Assembly: GCF_011516825.1 (NCBI RefSeq)
Contig: NZ_WOTA01000027.1
Span: forward strand, 1 to 39,969
Direction of reading: 5' to 3'
Source of the DNA: Acetobacter oeni
GTDB taxonomy: Bacteria; Pseudomonadota; Alphaproteobacteria; Acetobacterales; Acetobacteraceae
Length of the DNA stretch: 39,969 nucleotides
Positions 25,347-34,502 of the stretch are shown one piece after another. The stretch's first letter is position 1; every line of letters starts with the position of its first letter. Under the pieces are notes generated by a model. It was not told the origin of the DNA. It made no database searches and worked only from the letters and a program-made list of their open reading frames with translations. The position numbers and the translations under genes are program-made.

Positions 25347-25715
25347 TTACTCTTCCGGCGACCACGCCTCATAATCACCCGTGGCGGACGGACGCTTTCC
25401 ACCGCGATAAGCACTGCCGGGCGGTCTGTACGCAGCCGGCGTGCCCGTCAGATTCGGCTGATTCGGTAACTGCCACGGCTTACGGGCTTCCATCGGGATC
25501 GGCTGATCCTCAACATGATGAATCCAGTTCCACCATTCGGGCGGCACGGACGAACCGTCCTCCCCTTTACGATAAAGAACCCAGCGCTCATATCGCTGCA
25601 CGCCACCGCCCTTGCGGGTGGGCCGGCGCGATTCGTAATAAGCGCGACCATCCTGGTCCCGGCCCACCAGACGACCGTTCAGGCGGGTATGAAGAAGAGT
25701 ACCGAGCGTTGTCAT
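25347..25715 (-). CDS. NDUFA12-family NADH dehydrogenase subunit
   Basis: A 122-residue homologue of the complex I accessory subunit NDUFA12 (B17.2), characteristic of Alphaproteobacteria and mitochondria. The core is clear: TRLNGRLVGRDQDGRAYYES, RRYERWVLY-type sequence and PPEWWNWIHHVEDQPIP, followed by a Pro-rich tail (WQLPNQPNLTGTPAAYRPPG). It stabilises the peripheral arm of complex I. ATG 25715 has GGGG nearby and gives the family N-terminus; the frame continues upstream only by chance. It is probably the first gene of the group ending in DUF2155, with 162 bases before mlaD. Confidence 0.92.
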   Translation of the reverse strand: MTTLGTLLHTRLNGRLVGRDQDGRAYYESRRPTRKGGGVQRYERWVLYRKGEDGSSVPPEWWNWIHHVEDQPIPMEARKPWQLPNQPNLTGTPAAYRPPGSAYRGGKRPSATGDYEAWSPEE

Positions 25716-26053
25716 ACCCCGGACGATACGGCGCCGGCCGGATAACGTCCACAGAATTGGCGCGTCCCCATGTTCACGATCTGCTGTCCTGAACAACCAC
25801 ATCATAAGGGACGGACCCGGCAGTACCGTATGGCAGACGGAGTCCCGCCGCGCGAACAGCGCGTTTCAGTCCAGGCAACAGAGGAAACGCCGATTTTCCG
25901 AGCCATCAGCCCGCTGAAAATCCGCTGTTTCCGGCCAGAGCCGGGGACGTGGAAAAGTTATCCCCTATATCCTCGTTTTACGGACCATTAGCAGGCCGTC
26001 AGACAGCTTATTCCCGCTTCCGCAGCGACGGAGGCGAGGCATACAGTGTGCCC
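25716..26053. other. Divergent intergenic region
   Basis: About 340 bases between the NDUFA12 gene (leftwards) and the ribonucleotide-reductase-like gene (rightwards). It must hold both promoters, but I see no clear -10/-35 pair, repeat or small gene. A longer frame of the next gene (GTG 25949) enters it. Confidence 0.45.
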
Positions 26054-27682
26054 ATGAACGCCCAACGATACTGGAACGGTGTGCGGATGCGCACCGTGAT
26101 GGCCTCCCCCGATCCCGACGCCGAAGCGCGTCCGGTCACGCTGCCCGCCGACTGGGACGATGACGCAGCTTCCGCGCTCGCCGATATCGCCCCCGGAACA
26201 GGCGCTGTCTCCATTGCCGCTGAGTCCGCGCGGTGGATCGACGCGCTGGCTGCCCGGGACGGCGACAGAAAGACCGATGAGGACGGGCAGCCCTCTCCCG
26301 TTCAGGGTCGTTCCCTCGCCTGGCTTCTGATGCTGCGGCAGGCCGCGCCAACTCTCGCGTTATGGAGTGGCGAGTTCGACCGGCGGCCGGGCTTTGTGAT
26401 CAATCTGGCCGCCTTCGTCCTGCCGGGAGAAGGCTTCGCCGGCGAGGCTTATGTTGCCGGACTGCGCCTGCTCTGCACCACCCTGCGCGTGGAAGCAGAG
26501 GAAAAAGCGAATCGCCGGAATGGCGAACTGGCTCTCGATGAGATGCCCACGCTGTTCGACCTGCCTCGGCAGGCTAACACTGCATCCCGGACGGAAAAAC
26601 CGGAGGAAACCGATCCGGGCCTGCCGCTGGGAGAGCCTGTTCCGGTTGCCGGCGAGATTCTGCTGACCAATCTCGATGCCTGTCTCGCGACCCTCGGGTT
26701 CGATTACGACAGCGAGGAAGGACGGGACGCAGCCTGTTCGCTGGTGGCGCTGGCGACCCTCGTCGCGCGTGAAGGCACCGGATGCGACCGTCTGCCACTG
26801 ACGCCCCATCGCCATGTCATCCCCGGCCTCGCACCGGTCGCCAGGGAGGCCTGGGCGCGGGCCGCCGTCGAAACGGATTACCCGGCGCTGCCCGTCGAGA
26901 CCGGGTTTTCAGCCCCGGGACCGGTCGATGCCCTGCTGGGATGCGAAGCCTGTGGCCTGGCACCGATTTTCTCGCCCCTGCGTCCGGATGGCCGTCTCGC
27001 TACCAGCACGCTCGCACGCCTGGCGGCACGCGGCCTGTCTCTGGAAGCCGCCTTCGCCTCATGCCTCGCGGGCGACATCCCGCTCGCTCTGCCCGCCGCC
27101 GGTGCCCATATGCGTATGTACAGAGCGCTCGCCGGGTTTGTGGATCGCGTCCCGGCCCGCCCCGATCCGTCAGCCTCACCACTACCGCGCATTCCGCCGC
27201 GCGGGATCTCGCGCGCCCTGCCGGAGCGTCACACCGGGATCATGCAGAAGACCGCGATCGGTGGCCACCGCCTGTTCCTGCGGACAGCGGAATTCGAGGA
27301 CGGCACACTTGGGGAAATTTCCCTTACCCCGGCACGCGAAAACGCCATGGTGCGCGGTCTGATGGAATGTTTCAGCGAGGCGGTGAGCGTCGGACTACAA
27401 TATGGCGTGCCGCTGGAGGATTTTGTCGAGCGCTTCGCCTATTCCTGTTTCGGACCCGCCGGCACGGTGGAAGGCGATCCGGTCGCCTCCTATGCGACGT
27501 CCATGCTCGATTATGCGTTCCGGGCGCTCTCCGATATGTATCTCGGACGTCGCCTTCCGGATGCGCCGCAGGAAGACGACGGAAACGCCTCATCGCCATT
27601 GCTGCCGTTTGAATTCGATCCGACTGAAGCGGGAACATCACCCGCAAGACCACGACGGGGCAGCCTGCGGCTGGTGAGCTGA
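26054..27682 (+). CDS. TSCPD-domain protein related to class II ribonucleotide reductase, no catalytic barrel
   Basis: A 542-residue protein whose C-terminal 120 residues match the TSCPD end region of vitamin B12-dependent ribonucleotide reductase: RLFLRTAEFEDGTLGEISL, GLMECFSEAVSVGLQYGVPL, EDFVERFAYSCFGPAGTVEG and ASYATSMLDYAFRALSDMYLG. The middle part recalls the preceding region of the reductase (LLTNLDACLATLGFDY) and contains a possible metal knuckle, GCEACG. The radical-bearing barrel and the active-site Cys and Glu of a true reductase are absent, so it cannot reduce nucleotides on its own. It may be a regulatory or decoy relative. ATG 26054 is preferred over GTG 25949, because conserved-looking sequence begins with YWNGVRMRTV. 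Confidence 0.75.
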   Translation: MNAQRYWNGVRMRTVMASPDPDAEARPVTLPADWDDDAASALADIAPGTGAVSIAAESARWIDALAARDGDRKTDEDGQPSPVQGRSLAWLLMLRQAAPTLALWSGEFDRRPGFVINLAAFVLPGEGFAGEAYVAGLRLLCTTLRVEAEEKANRRNGELALDEMPTLFDLPRQANTASRTEKPEETDPGLPLGEPVPVAGEILLTNLDACLATLGFDYDSEEGRDAACSLVALATLVAREGTGCDRLPLTPHRHVIPGLAPVAREAWARAAVETDYPALPVETGFSAPGPVDALLGCEACGLAPIFSPLRPDGRLATSTLARLAARGLSLEAAFASCLAGDIPLALPAAGAHMRMYRALAGFVDRVPARPDPSASPLPRIPPRGISRALPERHTGIMQKTAIGGHRLFLRTAEFEDGTLGEISLTPARENAMVRGLMECFSEAVSVGLQYGVPLEDFVERFAYSCFGPAGTVEGDPVASYATSMLDYAFRALSDMYLGRRLPDAPQEDDGNASSPLLPFEFDPTEAGTSPARPRRGSLRLVS

Positions 27683-27688
27683 GAATAT

Positions 27689-27725
27689 GAGAGGTGCCGC
27701 CGGAGAATTTTCCCCCGCACCTCTC
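27689..27725 (+). terminator. Hairpin after the TSCPD gene
   Basis: GAGAGGTGC (27689-27697) pairs perfectly with GCACCTCTC (27717-27725), beginning six bases after the TGA. The loop is 19 bases and no T-run follows, so it may act with Rho or protect the message end. Confidence 0.5.
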
Positions 27726-27821
27726 GACAGCTCCCTCATTTCTTGTCCGTATTGAACCTGCTGCCTTAAGCAACCGGCCTGAGGCAAAGCGGCACGAACC
27801 GGACAGGAGTACCCCCGCCCG

Positions 27822-29216
27822 ATGGACAAGCTTGTTTTTGTCGTGATTCTGGCGGCATCCCTGGTGACAGCCTGGTGGTCGCGTGGCGGAAAGCGGCACG
27901 ACGAAATCCACGATTATTTCGTCGCCTCCCGCCAGTTCGGCGGCATCCTGCTGTTTTTCCTTGCCGTTGGCGAAACATACAGCCTGGGTGTTCTGACGGC
28001 GTTTCCCGGCGGCATCTATCTTCACGGAACGCCTTTCTGCATCTGGTTCATCGGGTATGTGGTGCTGGCCTTCCCGGTCGGATACTTCCTCGCGCCGCTG
28101 ATCTGGCAGGCTGCCCGGCGCTACGATCCGGTCACCGTGGCGGATCTGTTCCGCCGCCATTTCAACAGCCGTGTTCTTGAGATTCTTGTTTCGCTCATCG
28201 CCATCCTGTTCATGATTCCCTGGGGCATTATCCAGTTCATGGGCCTGACGATGGTGTTGCAGGGGCTGGGATTTACGCTGCCCGCCTGGGTTCTCATGAC
28301 GGCGGGCGCCCTGCTCGCCTATACCTATACCGCCATGTCCGGCATCCGCGCGCCCGCTTATGTGTCCGTCATCAAGGACACACTGCTCCTCGCGGCCATT
28401 ATCGTCGTGGGCATCGCGGTTTTTCGCCTGCCGCACGGCTACCGGACAGCGCTGCGGGGGATTGACGAACCGGTATTCACCGGTCGCGACATCCGTATGA
28501 TGACAACGAACATCCTGTTTCAGGCATCCGGGCTGTTTCTGTTTCCGGCGGCTATAGCGTCATTTTTCACCGCCCGCAGCCCGCAGACAATCCGCCGGGC
28601 CATGATCGCCATGCCGCTTTACATGGTCATGTTCGCTTTTCTCATTCTGACGGCTTTCTACGCCCGTGGCGCCTTCGGGCCGGGCCTTTCACCGAATCAC
28701 ATTTTTATCGACACCGCGCGCCGGATTCTGTCGCCCTGGCTCATCGGCGTCGTCGCCGGTGGCGCCGCGCTGTCGGGTCTGGTGGTGCTGGCAAGTACCT
28801 GCCTGGTGATCGGTCCCCTCCTGACCCACAATCTGCTGAAAGGCCTGACCGAAAAGCAGCAGAAAAGCGGCGCCCAGTTCATCTCAGTCGTTTATCTTAT
28901 CGCTTCCATGCTCGGCGCCACCTTCGCCGCGTCCATCGCAGCCACCATGAATAACCTGACCTATTTCGGACTGACGCAGTTTCTGCCCGGCATTCTGATT
29001 ATCGGCCTCAACCTCACCGCGCCGGCGCGCGCGGTGGCGGCTGGTCTGATCACCGGTGTCGTGATCCCCTCGGTGTTGTTTCTCTCCGGCGTTGACACCG
29101 GTGGCATCAATCCAGGGCTGATCGGTCTGGCGTTCAATGCACTGATCGTCGTCACGCTCACTATATATTCACGTCACGGAATGTCAGATAACGGACTGGC
29201 AGGCACACGGCGCTGA
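27822..29216 (+). CDS. Sodium:solute symporter family transporter
   Basis: A 464-residue inner-membrane protein of the SSF (SLC5-like) family with about 12-13 helices. Typical pieces: HDEIHDYFVASRQFGGILLFFLAVGETYS near the N-terminus, WFIGYVVLAFPVGYFLAPLI, RRYDPVTVADLFRRHFNSR, and LSGLVVLASTCLVIGPLLTHNLLKG. It couples substrate uptake to a sodium or proton gradient; the substrate cannot be named. An ACAGGAG sits about 14 bases before the ATG. It lies 79 bases upstream of the S10 carboxypeptidase gene on the same strand, suggesting uptake of amino acids or related products. Confidence 0.88.
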   Translation: MDKLVFVVILAASLVTAWWSRGGKRHDEIHDYFVASRQFGGILLFFLAVGETYSLGVLTAFPGGIYLHGTPFCIWFIGYVVLAFPVGYFLAPLIWQAARRYDPVTVADLFRRHFNSRVLEILVSLIAILFMIPWGIIQFMGLTMVLQGLGFTLPAWVLMTAGALLAYTYTAMSGIRAPAYVSVIKDTLLLAAIIVVGIAVFRLPHGYRTALRGIDEPVFTGRDIRMMTTNILFQASGLFLFPAAIASFFTARSPQTIRRAMIAMPLYMVMFAFLILTAFYARGAFGPGLSPNHIFIDTARRILSPWLIGVVAGGAALSGLVVLASTCLVIGPLLTHNLLKGLTEKQQKSGAQFISVVYLIASMLGATFAASIAATMNNLTYFGLTQFLPGILIIGLNLTAPARAVAAGLITGVVIPSVLFLSGVDTGGINPGLIGLAFNALIVVTLTIYSRHGMSDNGLAGTRR

Positions 29217-29295
29217 CAGTATTCCGAACAGCCGGAACTGACCGAAGCGGTTCAGATATCAGGAGCATGAAAGCTCCGCATTTTATGGAGGCATC

Positions 29296-30846
29296 ATGTC
29301 CACACATCCCGGTCACAAGGGCGCACCCAGGCTGTATCTGCGGCGTCTTCTGATCTGTGCCGCCACATGTCTGAGCCTGCCGGTCATTCCGGCGCTCGCA
29401 ATCGATAAACCGCATTCTTCTGAAACGAAGAGCGCCGACACAGACATAACAAAACCGAAATTTACAGGACGCGCCGCACTTCTGCCGGATGATTCCGTTA
29501 CGCATCAGACGCTCACAACCGGAAGTAAACAGCTCGGCTACACGGCGCATGCCGGCACTCTGACTCTGCGCGATGACAAGGGTGAGCCCACGGCCCGGAT
29601 GTTCTACGTTGCCTACACCCTCGACGGGACTCATCCGGAACGGAGACCTGTTTCTTTCTTCTTTAACGGCGGCCCCGGCGGGGGCAGCGCATACCTGAAT
29701 CTGGGTGCCGCCGGACCGGTTGCGCTGACATTCCCGACCGGCAACCCGACGGATGGCGCCAATGCGAAACTCGGTCCCAATCCGGATACCTGGCTGGCCG
29801 CCACGGATATGGTGTTCATCGATGCCGTCGGCACCGGTTATTCCGTCCCGGTAAAACCCGAAACCGCGGATAAAATGTTTTATGGCACAAAGAGCGATGC
29901 GCGGGCTTTTGCCAAGGCAATCGATCTGTGGATCGGCGCGAATGATCGTCACGCCTCACCGCATTATCTTGTCGGAGAAAGCTATGGCGGCGTACGCTCC
30001 GTCGAGGTGGCCACAGCTCTCCAGCAGCAGCAGAACCTGATCCTGAACGGGATCATCATGGTTTCACCCGCGCTGGAAATGAAATTTCTCGATCCGGTCA
30101 GCAATCCCCTTGCCGCCGCGATGCTGCTCCCGTCCTTCGAAGCCTCACGTCTGGATCTGGAACATAAGCTGACACCGGCTGCGATCGACGAGTCCTATCA
30201 TTATGCATTCGGATCGTACCTGACGACACTGGCCGGCGCGCCGCCAGCCGGGGACGACGCACATGATTTCTACGGAGACGTGGCGCACCGGACCGGGCTC
30301 GATCCGGTCATTGTCGCGCGTGAGCGGGGCATGCCGGACCCGCAGGCGCATGACGTCCGCAGCCGCAACGGGCGTCTTTTCTCACTCTACGACGGCACAC
30401 TTTCCATCGCTGATCCCTTCCCTGAAGGCATCGATAATGGTGACAGCCCCGAACCGGTTCTGTTCGGTTTCGGCAGAGCCTACGGCAATGCGTTTGAAGG
30501 TTACGCGACGCAGACACTCCGCTTCCGCACAGAACTCACCTACGATCTTCTCGATCTGAAAGTGAACAGTGCATGGGATTATCGCGGGGATGGCGAACTG
30601 ATCGCCGGCGAAACACCGCAACTCCGGAAACTGCTCGCGCTCAACCCGACATTCCGGGTCTTCATTGCCAACGGCTATTTTGACCTCGTCTGTCCGTTCG
30701 CAAGCTCGCGCTGGGTGGCAGAGCATGTCCCGGTCGGACGGGACCGGATCTCCCTGCATGTCTATCCCGGCGGACACATGCTCTATACCCGCCCTGCAAG
30801 CCGCGCCGCCCTGGCCCGGGACGTAAGGGCCTTTCTGACACCGTGA
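29296..30846 (+). CDS. Exported S10-family serine carboxypeptidase
   Basis: A 516-residue peptidase of family S10, which removes C-terminal residues at acidic pH. The signal peptide spans about residues 1-36 (basic YLRRLL, hydrophobic LICAATCLSLPVIPALA, cleavage after ALA). The oxyanion/substrate loop is FFFNGGPGGGSAYLNLGAAGP. The nucleophile Ser lies in HYLVGESYGGVRS, the Asp region in ANGYFDLVCPF and the His in YPGGHMLY, so the Ser-Asp-His triad is intact. ATGGAGGC precedes the ATG as a strong ribosome binding site. A secreted acid peptidase suits an acid-producing bacterium. A terminator follows. Confidence 0.92.
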   Translation: MSTHPGHKGAPRLYLRRLLICAATCLSLPVIPALAIDKPHSSETKSADTDITKPKFTGRAALLPDDSVTHQTLTTGSKQLGYTAHAGTLTLRDDKGEPTARMFYVAYTLDGTHPERRPVSFFFNGGPGGGSAYLNLGAAGPVALTFPTGNPTDGANAKLGPNPDTWLAATDMVFIDAVGTGYSVPVKPETADKMFYGTKSDARAFAKAIDLWIGANDRHASPHYLVGESYGGVRSVEVATALQQQQNLILNGIIMVSPALEMKFLDPVSNPLAAAMLLPSFEASRLDLEHKLTPAAIDESYHYAFGSYLTTLAGAPPAGDDAHDFYGDVAHRTGLDPVIVARERGMPDPQAHDVRSRNGRLFSLYDGTLSIADPFPEGIDNGDSPEPVLFGFGRAYGNAFEGYATQTLRFRTELTYDLLDLKVNSAWDYRGDGELIAGETPQLRKLLALNPTFRVFIANGYFDLVCPFASSRWVAEHVPVGRDRISLHVYPGGHMLYTRPASRAALARDVRAFLTP

Positions 30847-30895
30847 AATTCGTGCCGGAAAGCAAAAATATCTGAAAAAAGCGCTACAAAATAAA

Positions 30896-30927
30896 GAAGG
30901 GGCCGCAAAATGCGGCCCCTTCTTTTT
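30896..30927. terminator. Bidirectional Rho-independent terminator
   Basis: GAAGGGGCCGCA (30896-30907) and TGCGGCCCCTTC (30911-30922) form a perfect 12-bp stem with an AAA loop, followed by TTTTT on the plus strand and flanked by A-rich sequence on the other side. It serves both the carboxypeptidase gene (rightwards) and clpB (leftwards). Confidence 0.92.
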
Positions 30928-30944
30928 AACAGATCGAAGCAAGA

Positions 30945-33557
30945 TCAGGCGAGAACCGTCGCCGCTTCCTTTCCGTTGATCGTCAGACCGTCCCCGTTGG
31001 CGGAAATACTGACCGTATCGCCATCGTGAATCGTGCCTTCAAGCAACAGTTCCGCAAGCGGGTTCTGCAGGCTGCGCTGAACGACGCGCTTCAATGGACG
31101 CGCACCATACACCGGGTCGTAGCCCTCGTTCGCCAGCCACTGATGTGCCAGATCATCCAGTTTCAGAACGATGTTGCGATCCGTCAGCAGACTCTGCAAA
31201 CGACCAATCTGAATATCGACTATATGCGTCATGTCGGCTTTCTGCAGCCGCGAGAACAGCACGATCTCGTCCAGACGGTTGAGGAATTCCGGCCGGAAAT
31301 GCTCCCGGACAACCTTCATCACCTGCGCCTGCACCATCTCGACCGGCTCGCCATCCGGCTGGTTGGCCAGAACATCGGAACCAAGATTACTGGTCAGCAC
31401 GATCAGCGTGTTGCGGAAATCAACGACACGACCCTGACCATCCGTCAGACGCCCGTCATCAAGAACCTGCAGCAGAATGTTGAAAACATCCGGATGCGCC
31501 TTCTCAACTTCATCGAACAGAATGACCTGATACGGACGACGCCGCACCGCCTCCGTCAGCACGCCGCCTTCCTCGTATCCGACATAACCCGGAGGTGCGC
31601 CGATGAGACGGGCGACAGAATGCTTCTCCATGAATTCGCTCATGTCGATGCGCAGAAGCGCCTTCTCGTCATCGAACAGGAATTCAGCAAGGGCTTTGGT
31701 AAGCTCTGTCTTACCTACACCGGTCGGACCGAGGAACAGGAACGAACCGATAGGCCGGTTCGGGTCCTGAAGACCGGCGCGCGCCCGGCGAACCGCATGA
31801 GCCACGGCTTTCAGAGCCGGCTCCTGTCCGACAACCCGCTTCCGCAGTTCATCTTCCATCCGCAGCAGCTTGACGCGCTCGCCCTCGACCATGCGATCCA
31901 CGGGGATACCGGTCCAGCGTGAAACGACAGAGGCAATGCTCTGTTCAGTCACGGCCTGAGAAACCAGATCACCGGCAGGTCCGGGACCAGCCTGCTCCTC
32001 TTCCTGCGCTTTTGCAATCTTCCCTTCCAGATCAGGGATTACGCCATACATCAGCTCGGATGCCTGACCCAGATCCCCCTTGCGCTGCGCCACCTCGACC
32101 TTCGACCGCGCTTCATCCAACTGCTCCTTGAGCTTCTGAACCGCGTTGACCCGATCTTTCTCGGCATGCCAGGCGGCATTCATCGCATCCGATTTTTCCT
32201 CAAGATCTGAGAGCTCGACATCGACTTTCTCAAGACGCTCACGGCTTGCCGTATCGTCTTCCTTCCGCAGCGCCTCACGCTCAATCTTGAGCTGAATGAC
32301 GCGGCGATCAAGTTCGTCGAGCTCTTCCGGCTTGCTGTCGATCTGCATCCGCAGACGACTGGAGGCCTCATCGATCAGATCAATGGCTTTATCAGGCAGA
32401 AAACGGTCGGTGATATAGCGGTTCGACAGTGTGGCCGCTGCGACCAGCGCTCCGTCGGAAATCCTCACACCGTGATGGAGTTCGTATTTCTCCTTGATCC
32501 CGCGCAGGATGGAAATTGTATCCGCAACCGACGGCTCACCCACGAATACCGGCTGGAAACGCCGCGCCAGCGCCGCGTCCTTCTCAATGTATTTGCGATA
32601 TTCGTCGAGTGTCGTTGCACCAATACAATGCAGCGTTCCGCGTGCCAGCTCCGGCTTGATCAGGTTGGACGCATCCATCGCGCCGTCCGAACGACCGGCC
32701 CCGACCAGCGTGTGCATCTCGTCAATAAACAGAATGACCTGGCCTTCGGCGGACTCGATTTCCTTGAGAACCGCTTTCAGACGCTCCTCGAACTCACCGC
32801 GATATTTCGCACCGGCAATCAGCGCGCCCATATCAAGCGACAGCAGTTTCTTGTTACGCAGAGCCTCCGGCACATCGCCGTTGACAATCCGCTGCGCCAG
32901 ACCTTCCACAATCGCGGTTTTACCAACACCAGGCTCACCGATCAGAACCGGGTTGTTCTTGCTGCGACGTGCAAGCACCTGAATAGCACGACGAATTTCC
33001 TCATCGCGACCGATCACCGGATCAAGCTTGCCCGCCTGCGCCACGGCCGTGACATCGCGCGCATATTTCTTCAGAGCGTCAAAACCGGCTTCCGCATTTT
33101 CACTGGTCACTGTGCGACCTTTACGAATAGCCGCCACCGCCTTCTCCAGCGCATCGGCTGAAGCGCCATTCTCTTTCAGAGCTCGTCCCGCCGCCGTATC
33201 GGATGCCGCGATGGCAACCAGCAGACGATCCTGCGCGACAAAAGAGTCATCCGCTTTCTGAGCATCCTGCTCGGCATTGTCCAGCAGACGCACAAGATCC
33301 GGCGTTGCCTGAGGCTGGCCGGCACCACCACCCTGCACTTTTGGCAGTTTCGCCAGCGCCTGCTCGACAGCCGCTTTCGCTCCGGCGGGATTGCCCCCGG
33401 CAGCCTTGATCAGAGATGAAGCAGCACCTTCATTATCATCCAGCAAAGCCTTAAGCAGATGTTCCGCCGTCAGTTGCTGGTTGAAGTCCCGGAGCGCGAT
33501 GGTCTGCGCGGCCTGAAGAAAGCCACGCGAGCGTTCCGTAAATTTCTGAATATCCAT
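30945..33557 (-). CDS. clpB: ATP-dependent disaggregase ClpB
   Basis: Hexameric AAA+ chaperone that, with DnaK, pulls aggregated proteins apart. 870 residues, normal length. In order: Clp N domain ([20 protein letters not shown]), first AAA+ domain with Walker A GEPGVGKT and Walker [11 protein letters not shown], coiled-coil M domain (about 400-530), second AAA+ domain with [17 protein letters not shown] and [14 protein letters not shown], sensor and arginine-finger regions, then the D2 C-terminal part ([17 protein letters not shown]). ATG 33557 gives the family start [10 protein letters not shown]; the frame continues upstream to 33602 without support. A heat-shock promoter lies upstream. 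Confidence 0.98.
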   Translation of the reverse strand: MDIQKFTERSRGFLQAAQTIALRDFNQQLTAEHLLKALLDDNEGAASSLIKAAGGNPAGAKAAVEQALAKLPKVQGGGAGQPQATPDLVRLLDNAEQDAQKADDSFVAQDRLLVAIAASDTAAGRALKENGASADALEKAVAAIRKGRTVTSENAEAGFDALKKYARDVTAVAQAGKLDPVIGRDEEIRRAIQVLARRSKNNPVLIGEPGVGKTAIVEGLAQRIVNGDVPEALRNKKLLSLDMGALIAGAKYRGEFEERLKAVLKEIESAEGQVILFIDEMHTLVGAGRSDGAMDASNLIKPELARGTLHCIGATTLDEYRKYIEKDAALARRFQPVFVGEPSVADTISILRGIKEKYELHHGVRISDGALVAAATLSNRYITDRFLPDKAIDLIDEASSRLRMQIDSKPEELDELDRRVIQLKIEREALRKEDDTASRERLEKVDVELSDLEEKSDAMNAAWHAEKDRVNAVQKLKEQLDEARSKVEVAQRKGDLGQASELMYGVIPDLEGKIAKAQEEEQAGPGPAGDLVSQAVTEQSIASVVSRWTGIPVDRMVEGERVKLLRMEDELRKRVVGQEPALKAVAHAVRRARAGLQDPNRPIGSFLFLGPTGVGKTELTKALAEFLFDDEKALLRIDMSEFMEKHSVARLIGAPPGYVGYEEGGVLTEAVRRRPYQVILFDEVEKAHPDVFNILLQVLDDGRLTDGQGRVVDFRNTLIVLTSNLGSDVLANQPDGEPVEMVQAQVMKVVREHFRPEFLNRLDEIVLFSRLQKADMTHIVDIQIGRLQSLLTDRNIVLKLDDLAHQWLANEGYDPVYGARPLKRVVQRSLQNPLAELLLEGTIHDGDTVSISANGDGLTINGKEAATVLA

Positions 33558-33642
33558 ATTCCTGTTGTCCCTTTCTCTCAGGCGATCATCAGGCCCTGTC
33601 ACGCCCCAGCCTCAGGCAGCGCAACTGCGGTCTTTTATCAGA

Positions 33643-33670
33643 ATATGGGATCAGAAAAAACAAACGCAAG
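33643..33670 (-). promoter_or_regulatory. Heat-shock (RpoH-type) promoter of clpB
   Basis: On the minus strand, CTTGCGT (33670-33664) and TCCCATAT (33650-33643) are separated by 13 bases. The sigma-32 consensus is CTTGAAA - about 11-15 bases - CCCCATNT, so the -10 matches at seven of eight positions and the -35 at its first four. It lies about 85 bases upstream of the clpB start, where such a promoter is expected. Confidence 0.65.
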
Positions 33671-33768
33671 GGGATCGGGTGACCTCGAATTAACGGAACG
33701 GTCACGCCGGGTCTGCACAGAATTCAGGACTTCTGTCTGAACCCGGCGGAAATCACAGGCTCCCGGCC

Positions 33769-34389
33769 TCACCCCGGCACAAGATCAACGCAGACCGGGC
33801 GATGATCCGATGGCCCGTAAGCATAAGCCCTCGTCTCTGTGGCGATCAGCCCGCGTACCAGACAGCGATCAAGCCTCAGCGGCACCACGCCGTACATCCG
33901 ATGCGTCGAACGACGCGGCCCGACATCCCGAAACCCCGGCAGACGCACGGATGCCAATGCATTGAAATCCCCCATGATCACATTGAGCGCCGGATACCGG
34001 TTCAAAAGCCAGTGCAACTGACGGCGATTACAGAACTGCCCGTGATCGAGATGCACATTGGCGATCTCAAATCCGTTCTGCCGGATCACCAGCGCCGCGC
34101 GCAGAGCGATCTGACGCAGAATCGCGACCGGAAAATCCAGTCGGAACCCCAGCGGCAGAATTACCTCGTCTGAGTCAAACGGCTGCGGGCTCCAGACGGC
34201 CGGCCCGTTATGGCGTTCAGGCGAAGCCACCCGCCGGTAATGCCCACCAGCAAGCTGAGGCAGTGTGTCCATCACGGCTGTCGCTTCCTGAAGCAGCACC
34301 AGATCAGGCTCAAGTGCCGCAATCAGACGACCGACATCTCCCGGTCGCGCGTTACCGTGCCACCAGACGTTCCAGCTCAGTATGCGCAA
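33769..34389 (-). CDS. Endonuclease/exonuclease/phosphatase family protein
   Basis: About 206 residues of the EEP fold (metal-dependent phosphodiesterases such as exonuclease III and sphingomyelinase). Family motifs are visible: LRILSWNVWWHGN (Asn), LVLLQEA (metal Glu), FEIANVHLDHGQF (with His), NVIMGDFNALA (Asp and Asn) and the final YGPSDHRPVCVDL (Asp-His). No membrane helix or signal peptide. The start is uncertain: TTG 34389, placed after AAAGGA with normal spacing, gives a compact family N-terminus; GTG 34404 and TTG 34461 are alternatives. Substrate (DNA, phospholipid or phosphoinositide-like) is not evident. Confidence 0.82.
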   Translation of the reverse strand: MRILSWNVWWHGNARPGDVGRLIAALEPDLVLLQEATAVMDTLPQLAGGHYRRVASPERHNGPAVWSPQPFDSDEVILPLGFRLDFPVAILRQIALRAALVIRQNGFEIANVHLDHGQFCNRRQLHWLLNRYPALNVIMGDFNALASVRLPGFRDVGPRRSTHRMYGVVPLRLDRCLVRGLIATETRAYAYGPSDHRPVCVDLVPG

Positions 34390-34502
34390 GGCTGATCCTT
34401 TCACCGGGGATGATGAACCGGCCCGGTGTCGCAGAACCGATGGTTTCGCGAAAGCCCCCAAGCCGGGTGCCCTGGCAGAATACAGCGCGCAAACCCGCGC
34501 CG

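Noticed and set aside
26782..27612. 276-codon open frame rightwards in a second frame
   Set aside because: Frame-shadow of the TSCPD gene, rich in Arg, Pro and Ser, with no motif.
27372..28436. 354-codon open frame leftwards
   Set aside because: Antisense to the TSCPD protein and the symporter; composition is that of a shadow frame (Arg, His, Gln-rich).
31026..31922. 298-codon open frame rightwards
   Set aside because: Antisense to clpB; no recognisable domain.
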